Origin: Spirochaetaceae bacterium
GTDB lineage: Bacteria; Spirochaetota; Spirochaetia; CADAEX01
Direction: 5' to 3'
Assembly: GCA_009778835.1 (NCBI GenBank)
Contig: WRFK01000028.1
Location: 1 to 11,776 of the forward strand
Length of the DNA: 11,776 nucleotides
The first letter of the stretch is position 1; the number at the start of each line of letters is the position of its first letter. The notes beneath the pieces are model-generated. The model worked only from the letters and a program-made list of their open reading frames with translations, ran no database searches and had not been told where the DNA came from. The translations under genes and the position numbers were made by a program. Positions 1-6,760 of the stretch are shown piece after piece.

Positions 1-1408
1 TATCTTTGGTTACAAATGATTCTGTAAATTTATTTGCTAAAATAAAACAGTAATTTCCAATTCCCATAGATACGTCATTAAAGTCATTTTCGCTAAACTC
101 TTTTTTTATTTCAGGATTATGAAAAAATGCAACTGGCAGGAGAACAGAAAAAGCAGGACCAAGACAGCGGTTAAATAAAACTCCAAAAATTGAGTCATTA
201 AAAGTTCCAATTGGGAAAACAGGAGGGAGTATATTACTGTTATCAATACAATATGTTCCTCCCATAAAGAAACTACCATTATTAAAAATAGTTTTTTCAG
301 ATGCTGTAAAATTAATTCCGTTTTTCTTAATAGATGAGTAATCATCAAAGTTATAAAAATATTGTTCCATGTTATGTTGCGGCTCAACTATTGAACGGTA
401 TGATTTTTGGTGCCATCTTGCGCCTCTGTATCCTCCAACTACTGCTAATATCCCTATAAGTTCTTTTTCAAGAAGTATTGCTGTTTTTGGAGAGATTATT
501 GATAAAGCATCCGGAGTCGCAAGATATTTATTTAAACTACTGTTTAGAAAATCCCTGCAAATTTCCGGCAAATTATAATTTCCCAATTCTTGTGTATTAA
601 AATCGAGTTGCTCCATATTTGGATAAAAAAATACAGGTGACACATAATTGTCGCAAAATACAACCTCTTTTTCTTTATTGTCGCGCAGGGAATAGGCTTT
701 ATATTCAATATCATCATCATTTGAAAGCAGGATACTTCCAGCGCTCCCCAATATAAGCGAATTCTGGTTTGACCCCATGGTTGCTGCGTTGTAATTGGGA
801 GTATTTATATTAATGGCAAAATCAATAATATCTTTTGATATTTTTTTGTTGGAAGCAATATGGAGTAAATTCGAATAATTTTCTCTATGCACCCTGTTTA
901 TAAGTTTTATTTTTCCACTGTAGCCATTGCTATGTTTTTCCGCAATAAGCTTGTTATTTTCAATTATTTTTTTATCTCTGCTGTCATCGGATATCAAAAT
1001 ATTGATCTTATTGGAACTATAGCTTTGCGACAAGGTTCTTGTATTTAGCCAGCGATCGATCATCTTTGGCCTATTGCAAGTAATACACCCCGAAAAGAAA
1101 GGCGCTTTATTACTGCTGCTTTTTTTGCTTCCAGCCATAATCAGGTTTTCGCTTCTTAATAATCCATGCGAAACCCACTCTTTTGCAATATCGTACAACA
1201 AAGATTTTGATAATCCGATTCCAATTGCATTAGACCTGATACTTTCAATATGTTCTTCTATTGTAAGACTGCCTGCAAGCTGCAATAATATGGTTCCCAG
1301 CAACTGGGGTATTATATGATTTGAGTTATCATTTTCATTATGAACCAATAACCTGTTTTCCCCTGCTTTTTCCATAGTTACAGAAGCAGGATAATATCTT
1401 TCTTCCAC
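1..1408 (-). CDS. PqqD-like/GT-A glycosyltransferase-like protein, partial (3' end outside window)
   Basis: An uninterrupted frame of 469 codons runs off the left edge, so the C-terminus is missing. The chosen start is GTG at 1408-1406, with an AAGGGG ribosome site 6 nt upstream and only 2 bp between it and the stop of the preceding gene. An in-frame ATG at 1375 has no such site. Residues about 18-85 look like a PqqD-type winged helix, with the pattern PQLLGTILLQLAG, then SLTIEEHIESI, then a helix ending HGLL. From residue about 105 the GT-A pattern begins: ITCNRP (109-114), DDS (141-143), GSNQN (212-216) and a DDD metal-binding-type motif at D231-D233. Further on are GARWHQ and a possible catalytic-base motif, NDSIFG. 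It is a divergent paralogue of the gene directly upstream. Substrate unknown. The glycosyltransferase fold is a motif-based inference, and the PqqD resemblance is weaker. Confidence 0.72.
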   Translation of the reverse strand, partial: MEERYYPASVTMEKAGENRLLVHNENDNSNHIIPQLLGTILLQLAGSLTIEEHIESIRSNAIGIGLSKSLLYDIAKEWVSHGLLRSENLIMAGSKKSSSNKAPFFSGCITCNRPKMIDRWLNTRTLSQSYSSNKINILISDDSRDKKIIENNKLIAEKHSNGYSGKIKLINRVHRENYSNLLHIASNKKISKDIIDFAININTPNYNAATMGSNQNSLILGSAGSILLSNDDDIEYKAYSLRDNKEKEVVFCDNYVSPVFFYPNMEQLDFNTQELGNYNLPEICRDFLNSSLNKYLATPDALSIISPKTAILLEKELIGILAVVGGYRGARWHQKSYRSIVEPQHNMEQYFYNFDDYSSIKKNGINFTASEKTIFNNGSFFMGGTYCIDNSNILPPVFPIGTFNDSIFGVLFNRCLGPAFSVLLPVAFFHNPEIKKEFSENDFNDVSMGIGNYCFILANKFTESFVTKD

Positions 1409-1425
1409 AGTTATCCCCTTTCTCC
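1409..1425 (-). promoter_or_regulatory. Ribosome binding site deciding the GTG start at 1408
   Basis: On the minus strand the sequence reads GGAGAAAGGGGATAACT directly before GTG. The AAGGGG part lies 6 nt from the start codon. The site overlaps the last codons and stop of the upstream gene, which suggests translational coupling. This favours GTG over the ATG eleven codons later. Confidence 0.6.
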
Positions 1426-3198
1426 ATCTGAAAGATTACGCGCTGCTTCCATGATCAATGGCCATGCTTCAAGAAGTTTTCCATATTGTTTTAAACAGAG
1501 CTTATGAAGTTTACATGCACCCTCTATAGTATTGCCAATTATAAATTCAGAGGGGAGCGAATTAGCAGGAACAAGAATCTGCTTTTCCAGAAGCTCTATA
1601 TATTCAGTAACATCAGCAGCCCAATACTTTGGTTTTTTCCTGTAAAAATCCAGGGTATTTTCAAGTTCTTCGATAAATCCTCCTGTATACTTCATCCATA
1701 CCATATTGCAGAAATCAAGCCAATCTTTATCGGAACAGGATGCTAATTCCCCAAGCTGCCTGCCTATATACGGTAACGAAGGATCAAGCATTAATAAAGA
1801 TTCTCTTGTTTTTAGATAATCTATAATTAAAAAATTAATAAGCCCCATATCCGGCAATGTGTCGCTGTAATTTTTTTCTGTAAAATCATTTTTATTGCTT
1901 TCGCTGTGAAAAACTGCTGTTGGAAGAAATGCGATAAAAGAATTTTTATTGATATATAAAGCAAGTAAAGCCCATATACTGTCTTCGTTTCTTCCCAAAG
2001 GGGGGAACGGCGGCATTATCCCTTGCGAGAGATCGATTGAGCATGCTGATGCTACAAAAAAAGGGATGTTTGAAAGGTTTACGGATGATGAAAGAAGTGT
2101 AGCTATTGGATTTTTTTTGATTTTATTATATGCAGATTTATCTTTGTAAGAGCTGGTGCGGAATTCTCCGTCATTTGTAAATATTTTACCTATGCGGCTG
2201 AACCATCGTCCTCCGTATATGCCGGACATTGCTGCAATTATTTTGCCCCCTGTTTTTTCAATGCTATAGCCTATCTCTTTTGTAAAATCTGCATTATTGA
2301 TTTTTCCATTCGTGTGCATTGCTGACTCAAGAAGGTCTGCGGCACAAGCTCCTGTTGTTTCAAAAAAAGAGGTAATAAGGTCTGTATCGCAATATGAAAT
2401 AATTTTTTCTGCTTTTTTAATATCATCAAAAAGATTTATTTCCGGGTTTTTTTCAAATGATATGCCATATGGGGAAGAAGCTGTTTTCTTTTTTTCGCCC
2501 TTGGGAATGATTTCAATATCATCGTCAAAGCTTATTAGTTTTTTTCCAGCTGATTTTAAAATAGAAATATTTCTGTTTCCTCCGGGACCCTTTGCTATTT
2601 TAAATTCTTCTTTGCCGTAAATTGCAAAGTCAAGAACCTCCCTCTCAATTCCCAGATTGTTTATTTTTTTTAAAAGATTATCGAGAAATGATTCTTTTTC
2701 TTTTTTCCCAAAGTAAAAAATATTTGGATATAGATCCTTTTTGGTTTTTTCTGTTAATGATATATTTTGATCAAAGATTTTTGTTTCAACAGAATCGTCA
2801 AAAACAGTAATTGGCACATCCATTTTGTTTTTAATAAGCTGGCTTGCAATGCTTTCTGCAGATATTTTAAGAAATTCCGGACGGTTGTTGGTAATGATGG
2901 AGATAGTAATATTTTTTTTATTATTTTTTGTATCAGGGATGTTATCTGCTTTTGTTTTTAATAAAAGATCAAATTGTTGGATAAGATTTTTATCAAGAAT
3001 AAAAGATATCTCATCATCAATAAATTGCTCTGCGTATTCATCAAGAGTTTGGCAAGTTGAAAACGAGGATAATTTTTCCGCTTCTTTTTTTGTTATAGAT
3101 AGTACTTCTTTGGTATTAAAATTATAAAGAAAATATTTATCCTTACCTGTTATAAAATATATGTTAAGGCTTGGATAATATTTATTAGACAGATTCAT
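1411..3198 (-). CDS. PqqD-like/GT-A glycosyltransferase-like protein
   Basis: A 595-residue cytoplasmic protein with no signal peptide or membrane helix. Residues about 8-78 resemble a PqqD/RRE winged helix: two strands (NIYFIT, YFLYNF), an N-T-E-V turn, a helix, TLDEYAEQF, then DDEISFILDKNLI. After a polar linker (80-96) a GT-A-like domain follows: ITNNRP (102-107), DDS (134-136), EREVLDFAI (185-193), GGNRN (206-210), and SAG leading to DDD at D225-D227, a likely Mn/Mg-nucleotide-sugar site. Then come GGRWFS, a PPFPPLGRNEDSIW stretch whose ED is a plausible catalytic acid/base, and about 140 mostly helical C-terminal residues. The order of motifs matches the next gene, so the two are paralogues. 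ATG 3198 has only a weak GAGA ribosome site and follows a strong hairpin. PqqD-like domains elsewhere bind leader peptides of modified peptides, so a peptide or protein acceptor is possible but unproven. Confidence 0.75.
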   Translation of the reverse strand: MNLSNKYYPSLNIYFITGKDKYFLYNFNTKEVLSITKKEAEKLSSFSTCQTLDEYAEQFIDDEISFILDKNLIQQFDLLLKTKADNIPDTKNNKKNITISIITNNRPEFLKISAESIASQLIKNKMDVPITVFDDSVETKIFDQNISLTEKTKKDLYPNIFYFGKKEKESFLDNLLKKINNLGIEREVLDFAIYGKEEFKIAKGPGGNRNISILKSAGKKLISFDDDIEIIPKGEKKKTASSPYGISFEKNPEINLFDDIKKAEKIISYCDTDLITSFFETTGACAADLLESAMHTNGKINNADFTKEIGYSIEKTGGKIIAAMSGIYGGRWFSRIGKIFTNDGEFRTSSYKDKSAYNKIKKNPIATLLSSSVNLSNIPFFVASACSIDLSQGIMPPFPPLGRNEDSIWALLALYINKNSFIAFLPTAVFHSESNKNDFTEKNYSDTLPDMGLINFLIIDYLKTRESLLMLDPSLPYIGRQLGELASCSDKDWLDFCNMVWMKYTGGFIEELENTLDFYRKKPKYWAADVTEYIELLEKQILVPANSLPSEFIIGNTIEGACKLHKLCLKQYGKLLEAWPLIMEAARNLSDGERG

Positions 3199-3213
3199 AA
3201 TGTCTCAGATAAT

Positions 3214-3235
3214 CCCCGGCTCATAAGAGCCGGGG
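3214..3235 (-). other. Perfect 9-bp GC-rich hairpin between lipoprotein and glycosyltransferase genes
   Basis: The arms CCCCGGCTC (3214-3222) and GAGCCGGGG (3227-3235) pair perfectly around a 4-nt loop. It lies 27 bp past the stop of the lipoprotein gene and 15 bp before the ATG of the first glycosyltransferase-like gene. On the minus strand it is followed by ATTATCTG, not a run of U, and there is no T-run on the plus side either. It therefore looks more like a partial attenuator, an RNA-processing or stability element, or a translation-modulating structure than a full intrinsic terminator. Confidence 0.6.
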
Positions 3236-3262
3236 TAATAGAGCTTAAAATAATAAAATCTA

Positions 3263-4168
3263 TTAACAAAAAAGAGCTGTATATGACCAGTCAACCGCAA
3301 TTTGTCTCTCTTCTCCCGGTGCCAGTTCAAAAGACTGCGAAAGACCTGCTATACGAGGGGTAGCATTTGGCTGTATAATCATAAGTCTTAATCTTTTCCC
3401 TGGAAGCATAGGTAGTTCTCTAATGCCTATGCTTGTGGAAGAACCTGGCTTATATAATAACAGTTCTAATGATGACAAAGAAGTCAACTGACCACTATAA
3501 GATGTATTTGCTGATACTACAATTTTATTGCCATCTATGGTAAATATTCTGTCAAACTCTTCTACAGCCATAATAGCAACTGATACATAGACATTCAAAA
3601 CCCCAAATGCATCATCAAGTAACACTGTCCCATAAGCAGCCTGATTTAGATTGATATCAACAGTGGTTGCTGAATCTTTTTTTACAGTAAATGGTTCAGA
3701 TACCCCTGCATGTGAGAGATAGCTTGTATTGTCACTAGAAAGCTCATGCTCTTGATCATAGCAATTATACTCCACAAGCATTCTAAGCGATATCCCGGCA
3801 GGAACGTTATCTATTTCTGTTGTATTTTTAGAGTCAAAATGAGCGTTAAAATAATCTGTTGTTATTTTTTTCCCATTAACATTTAAAGCAACAGGCATAT
3901 TTAAATAAAAAATAGCATTATCAATATGCCTGCCGTTGGGATATTCATACTCAGCAATTTTATAAGCTTTCCCTTCTTCCATTTTTCCTGCTTCAAAAAA
4001 CTTAACTCTTATTTCTCCTGCTGCTGTCGAAGGCGCGCGCATAGGACCTCCGCTAAGTTTTACAAACAGAGCCCCTTCATTTGTATTTCTATCCGTTCCT
4101 GCTGCCTGGTAACATGAGGCAAGTATAAAAACAATAAGTATTGCAAATAATATAAATTTTATTTTCAT
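3263..4168 (-). CDS. Putative lipoprotein with Ig-like/beta-sandwich segments
   Basis: A 301-residue exported protein. The N-terminus MKIKF is followed by a hydrophobic core and the lipobox L16-A17-S18-C19, so it should be lipidated on Cys19 and anchored in a membrane, probably the outer one. The mature part is rich in beta-strand pattern. It has a repeated layout of a VPAG-type turn followed by a strand ending in hydrophobic-x-V (TVDINLNQ near 170, RQIAVDWSY near the end), suggesting two small beta-sandwich domains. I recognise no named family. The last residue is a Cys (SYTALFC), which is unusual. The start is supported by AGGAGA 10 nt upstream, overlapping the stop of the FecR gene 16 bp away, so the two are surely co-transcribed. 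It could be a surface adhesin or an accessory of the neighbouring barrel. Function unknown. Confidence 0.8.
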   Translation of the reverse strand: MKIKFILFAILIVFILASCYQAAGTDRNTNEGALFVKLSGGPMRAPSTAAGEIRVKFFEAGKMEEGKAYKIAEYEYPNGRHIDNAIFYLNMPVALNVNGKKITTDYFNAHFDSKNTTEIDNVPAGISLRMLVEYNCYDQEHELSSDNTSYLSHAGVSEPFTVKKDSATTVDINLNQAAYGTVLLDDAFGVLNVYVSVAIMAVEEFDRIFTIDGNKIVVSANTSYSGQLTSLSSLELLLYKPGSSTSIGIRELPMLPGKRLRLMIIQPNATPRIAGLSQSFELAPGEERQIAVDWSYTALFC

Positions 4169-4184
4169 AAATAATTATCTCCTA

Positions 4185-4865
4185 TTACTCAATATCCCAA
4201 TTTATTATTACTTTTCCTGTAGGAACTGCTTTTGATTTGGAAACTATTGAACCTGAGTTATCCATTGATACAGAAGTTATAACAGAAAAGCTTTGCGCTG
4301 CTGCCTCTCCCGCAGATTCGGGCGCTGCTGTTCCGCTGCTGCCCGGCATCCCTACAGAAGAAGATCCTCCGGCAGAGACTGTTCTTGTTTGTCCAATATT
4401 ATTTGAATATGCGATTTTTCCCCGCTCTACCGAAAGGGTATTTATTCCTGCTGTAAATTTTGTTCCGCGCACAGCAGCTGTTGAAACAGGTGTTCTTAAT
4501 GTAAAATCGTTTTTTAAGCCTTCTGTTGTTTTTACATCTGCCGTTACTTTCCCAAGCTTAAGATTAAGGTCTGTTTTTAAAACATCCCCTTTTGCCATAA
4601 GTTCATCAACAGAAATCCTTGTAAGGGGTTTTATAAATATTTCAGAATCGCCAAGACCTAAAACAGCATTTGAATTAAACCCTGTGGAAATAACTGTTCC
4701 GGGTTCTATTTTTTGCCCCTGAGCAACGCTCTTCCATTCAGAAGAGCCTTTTCCCTGTATTTCCACTTTGCCTGTAGAGCTTTTTATTACAGCATCTGCT
4801 CCAAATGCAAAAGATGTTAAAATAAAAAATATTGTTACCAGAATTATTATTTTTGATGTTTTCAT
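4185..4865 (-). CDS. Secreted FecR-domain protein
   Basis: A 226-residue protein starting with a signal peptide (MKTSK plus a hydrophobic core ending FAFGADA), so it is expected in the periplasm. Residues about 30-160 match the FecR domain: a first strand set SSTGKVEI, GQKIEPGTVISTG (about 50-62), the LGDSEIFI strand, KLGKV, and the hallmark TPVSTAAVRGTKF near 125-138, followed by VERGKIAYSN and a V-x-AGG turn. A low-complexity Gly/Ser/Ala/Pro linker near 165-190 precedes a short C-terminal segment. Unlike classical FecR sensors, no membrane helix and no cytoplasmic anti-sigma part is visible, so this is the stand-alone exported form. Those forms are often found beside CHASE2 cyclases and envelope proteins. 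A perfect AGGAGG lies 4 nt before the ATG. The exact ligand or partner is unknown. Confidence 0.88.
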   Translation of the reverse strand: MKTSKIIILVTIFFILTSFAFGADAVIKSSTGKVEIQGKGSSEWKSVAQGQKIEPGTVISTGFNSNAVLGLGDSEIFIKPLTRISVDELMAKGDVLKTDLNLKLGKVTADVKTTEGLKNDFTLRTPVSTAAVRGTKFTAGINTLSVERGKIAYSNNIGQTRTVSAGGSSSVGMPGSSGTAAPESAGEAAAQSFSVITSVSMDNSGSIVSKSKAVPTGKVIINWDIE

Positions 4866-4886
4866 TTATCCTCCTATATACTTTAG

Positions 4887-4905
4887 ATTCCGTTTTTATC
4901 GGAAT
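4887..4905. repeat. Short inverted repeat between barrel and FecR genes
   Basis: ATTCCG (4887-4892) and CGGAAT (4900-4905) form a 6-bp perfect stem with a 7-nt loop in the 48-bp gap between the barrel and FecR genes. On the minus strand no U-run follows and the FecR ribosome site lies just beyond. A weak stem: it may protect or separate the messages, or be chance. Confidence 0.3.
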
Positions 4906-4913
4906 GATTTATT

Positions 4914-6206
4914 TTAAAAACTAAAAGAAGCATTTATCATTACCCCGGGTTCAACATTTCTGTACTCTTCATAAACAGGACTGTCCGAAGATTTATTTGG
5001 GAAAAATGCTCCGCCTGCTGCTGTTATTCCAAAATCAGAGAAAGGTCTTAAATTAAATGTAAGCATTGCCTCTGTTCCAAGATATTTTTCAGATGAGTAT
5101 CCGGTCGATACCCTGTTTTCAGATACAGCGCCTTCGGTTGCTTTAAAGTAAGCAGCTCCGCTTATTGCAATCTGAAAATTTTTCATTACTCTACTGGAAA
5201 ATGGTTTTACCGAATATTCAAGCCCTGCCCTCAATAAGTTTGAAAGAATAGGCGCAAATATGATTCCTGTAACTGATTCCGAAACAGGGATAAACTGCGA
5301 ATTATTATCGTTTGTATTTCCATCATAGACAGATGCGCTGTCATCATCTCCGCTTGCATACATAAACGATGCTGTTATTTTTGAAAAATAAAAATCTTTG
5401 TTAAGGTAACTTACGCTTCCGCCAACAAGAAAAGCAATCTGATTCTTGTAAAGATATTCTGCTTCTATAAGAGAAAGAGACTTGGCAAGCTGAAGATACC
5501 CATAAATATCGTAGATAAATGATCCTGTAAGAGCTCCGGAAAGTCCAAGTCCAAAATAGACTGTGTTAAACTTTCCCCCTTTCCCCTCTTTATCCGCAGG
5601 GTCGTTATCTTCAATAAGATCTTTGCTTCTCATGTCAATTTGTGTAACAACAGAAAAATCAAGCTGCTGAGAAGGAATTATTTCAGGAAAAGATGCTCCA
5701 AGATTTATAATTACTTTTTTTGGGGCAAATTTTATATCATCATCACTATTATCAACCATATCTGCTTTTGAATTATTTAAGGATGAAACAGGTTTAAGCA
5801 AAAGACCCGAATACCCTGCGCCAAGCATCAAATTCAATCTGGAAAAAGCCAGGTCAAATTGGGCTCCGTCAAGCCTGTGGCTAAAAACATTTCCTGTAAA
5901 TTCAGATTGAAAAAATCTCCCCAGTTTATACGAAAAACCGGAAAAATCCTGCGTTACATAAAGATAATCAAGATCGCCAAGTATATCATATTCTTCGTAT
6001 GAATAAGCTACGCTTCCCTGCCCTGTTATATACACTGCATCAGCAGGAGACAACGCAAGCCACAGAGCAAGTTTGTTTATCTGTTCCCTAAAATCAGATT
6101 CAGAAGTAATTAATGAATAATTTCCTACATAACCTCCGAAATCCACGCCAAAGCCAAAAGATAATACGCTAAAAGCAAGAAGTAGAAATAATATATTTTT
6201 TTTCAT
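4914..6206 (-). CDS. Outer-membrane beta-barrel (porin-like) protein
   Basis: A 430-residue protein with signal peptide MKKNILFLLLAFSVLSFGFG, then VDFGGYVG. The mature part is a run of alternating, aromatic-rich beta-strands separated by polar Asp/Asn/Ser loops (for example near 295-315). It ends in NASFSF, the terminal Phe expected of substrates of the outer-membrane barrel assembly machinery. The pattern KLGRFFQSEF followed by HRLDGAQFDLAF resembles porins and export-type barrels, where a GR-x-F strand precedes an LDGA strand, but I cannot name the family. The start is set at ATG 6206, which overlaps the upstream TGA as ATGA and has AGAGGAAA 6 nt before it. A frame start at 6224 would place six polar residues before an otherwise ideal signal peptide. 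It is the second gene of the operon and probably forms a channel or surface scaffold. Confidence 0.85.
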   Translation of the reverse strand: MKKNILFLLLAFSVLSFGFGVDFGGYVGNYSLITSESDFREQINKLALWLALSPADAVYITGQGSVAYSYEEYDILGDLDYLYVTQDFSGFSYKLGRFFQSEFTGNVFSHRLDGAQFDLAFSRLNLMLGAGYSGLLLKPVSSLNNSKADMVDNSDDDIKFAPKKVIINLGASFPEIIPSQQLDFSVVTQIDMRSKDLIEDNDPADKEGKGGKFNTVYFGLGLSGALTGSFIYDIYGYLQLAKSLSLIEAEYLYKNQIAFLVGGSVSYLNKDFYFSKITASFMYASGDDDSASVYDGNTNDNNSQFIPVSESVTGIIFAPILSNLLRAGLEYSVKPFSSRVMKNFQIAISGAAYFKATEGAVSENRVSTGYSSEKYLGTEAMLTFNLRPFSDFGITAAGGAFFPNKSSDSPVYEEYRNVEPGVMINASFSF

Positions 6207-6643
6207 AGGGTTTCCTCTTTCCATGAGAGATATTCAGAAAGGAGGATCATAAATTCTGTCCCGGAGAGGACTGCTGCGGGATCTTTTCTTTGGTCAACCA
6301 TTTTAAGGTATTTCATCTCTTTTAATGCATACCTGGGACCTTTTACAAGATTATACATAATTCCGCCATTCTGGTTAAATGCTTTCATTATGATATATGA
6401 TGCATAATCTGCTCTTAACGAATCGCCCTCTTTGATCTCTTCTTTAAACCATTTATTTTTATTGATATATTCTACGGCCGAGGCGCCCCGAACCTCAACT
6501 CCCGCTGCAGCAAGAACAAAAGCAGTTGCTGTTCCAATATCTGCTTTATCTTTAGCCATAAATAAATCCATTTCCTCATTGGATTGGCTAAATGCAAAAG
6601 CTGCAACAAGGAAAAAAACAAATGCAAAAATCGATATTTTCAT
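6203..6643 (-). CDS. Small secreted protein, S-layer-homology-like
   Basis: A 146-residue protein with signal peptide MKISIFAFVFFLVAAFAFSQ and a mature helical domain of about 125 residues. The layout, with NKNKWFKEEIKEGDSLRADYASYIIMKAF split by a Gly-rich turn and a second half ending LSGTEFMILLSEYL, resembles S-layer-homology helices. In those, an R-x-D/E-x-A/F-x-hydrophobic motif follows a W-F or Y-x-x-G-x-hydrophobic lead. The similarity is by eye only. It is the first gene of the leftward operon, 35 bp from the predicted transcription start, with AAGGA 9 nt before the ATG. Its last codons overlap the barrel gene start by 4 nt, so the two are translated as a pair. A periplasmic partner that holds the barrel to peptidoglycan is a reasonable guess, not more. 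Confidence 0.72.
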   Translation of the reverse strand: MKISIFAFVFFLVAAFAFSQSNEEMDLFMAKDKADIGTATAFVLAAAGVEVRGASAVEYINKNKWFKEEIKEGDSLRADYASYIIMKAFNQNGGIMYNLVKGPRYALKEMKYLKMVDQRKDPAAVLSGTEFMILLSEYLSWKEETL

Positions 6644-6671
6644 AATTTAAATTCCTTGTATAAAAATAATT

Positions 6672-6699
6672 TTGAATATGGTAGATTATATCATATAAT
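6672..6699 (+). promoter_or_regulatory. Sigma70-type promoter for the first adenylate cyclase
   Basis: The -35 box is TTGAAT (6672-6677, 4 of 6 to consensus). A 16-bp spacer follows, then a perfect -10 box TATAAT (6694-6699). Transcription would begin near 6706, leaving a leader of about 55 nt before the ATG at 6761. The -10 box is the right arm of a palindrome shared with the opposing promoter. Confidence 0.6.
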
Positions 6700-6712
6700 G
6701 AATAAATGTTAA
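6685..6712 (-). promoter_or_regulatory. Sigma70-type promoter for the leftward envelope operon
   Basis: Read on the minus strand, TTAACA (6712-6707, 5 of 6 to consensus) is separated by 16 bp from a perfect TATAAT (6690-6685). The start of transcription would be near 6678, about 35 nt before the ATG at 6643. It interlocks with the rightward promoter: the two -10 boxes are only 3 bp apart and each -35 lies on the far side of the other. Confidence 0.6.
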
Positions 6713-6718
6713 GCTTAA
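6709..6718. promoter_or_regulatory. Palindrome TTAAGCTTAA, possible operator
   Basis: A perfect 10-bp palindrome overlapping the leftward -35 box and lying just after the predicted rightward start. A protein bound here would block leftward initiation and impede the rightward one. AT-rich DNA gives such palindromes by chance fairly often, so the support is modest. Confidence 0.25.
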
Positions 6719-6750
6719 TTTTTAAAAATAGAGCTGATGGTAAAACTTCC

Positions 6751-6756
6751 GGGGGG
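6751..6756 (+). promoter_or_regulatory. G-run ribosome binding site deciding the start at 6761
   Basis: Six G residues end 4 nt before ATG 6761 and can pair with the CCUCC of 16S rRNA using one G:U pair. An ATG at 6737 in the same frame has only a weak AGAG ahead of it and would add eight residues (MVKLPGGI) before the natural signal anchor. The 6761 start is therefore preferred. Confidence 0.55.
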
Positions 6757-6760
6757 AATT

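Noticed and set aside
106..387. 93-codon minus-strand frame rich in Leu/Phe, like a small membrane protein
   Set aside because: It overlaps in another frame the continuous 469-codon glycosyltransferase-like gene; the hydrophobicity comes from the out-of-frame T-rich codons.
3214..3235. Intrinsic terminator at the GC hairpin
   Set aside because: No U-run follows on either strand; kept as a hairpin of unknown role.
4237..4722. 161-codon plus-strand open frame opposite the FecR gene
   Set aside because: Runs antisense to a gene with clear domain and signal peptide, no ribosome site or recognisable motif; a shadow frame.
6207..6224. Upstream ATG (6224) as the start of the barrel protein
   Set aside because: It would put MERGNP before a clean signal peptide; the ATG at 6206 has a well-placed AGAGGAAA and an ATGA overlap with the gene before.
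6737..6760. ATG 6737 as the start of the first cyclase
   Set aside because: Poor ribosome site compared with the G-run before 6761, and the extra eight residues precede a natural signal anchor. It remains possible.
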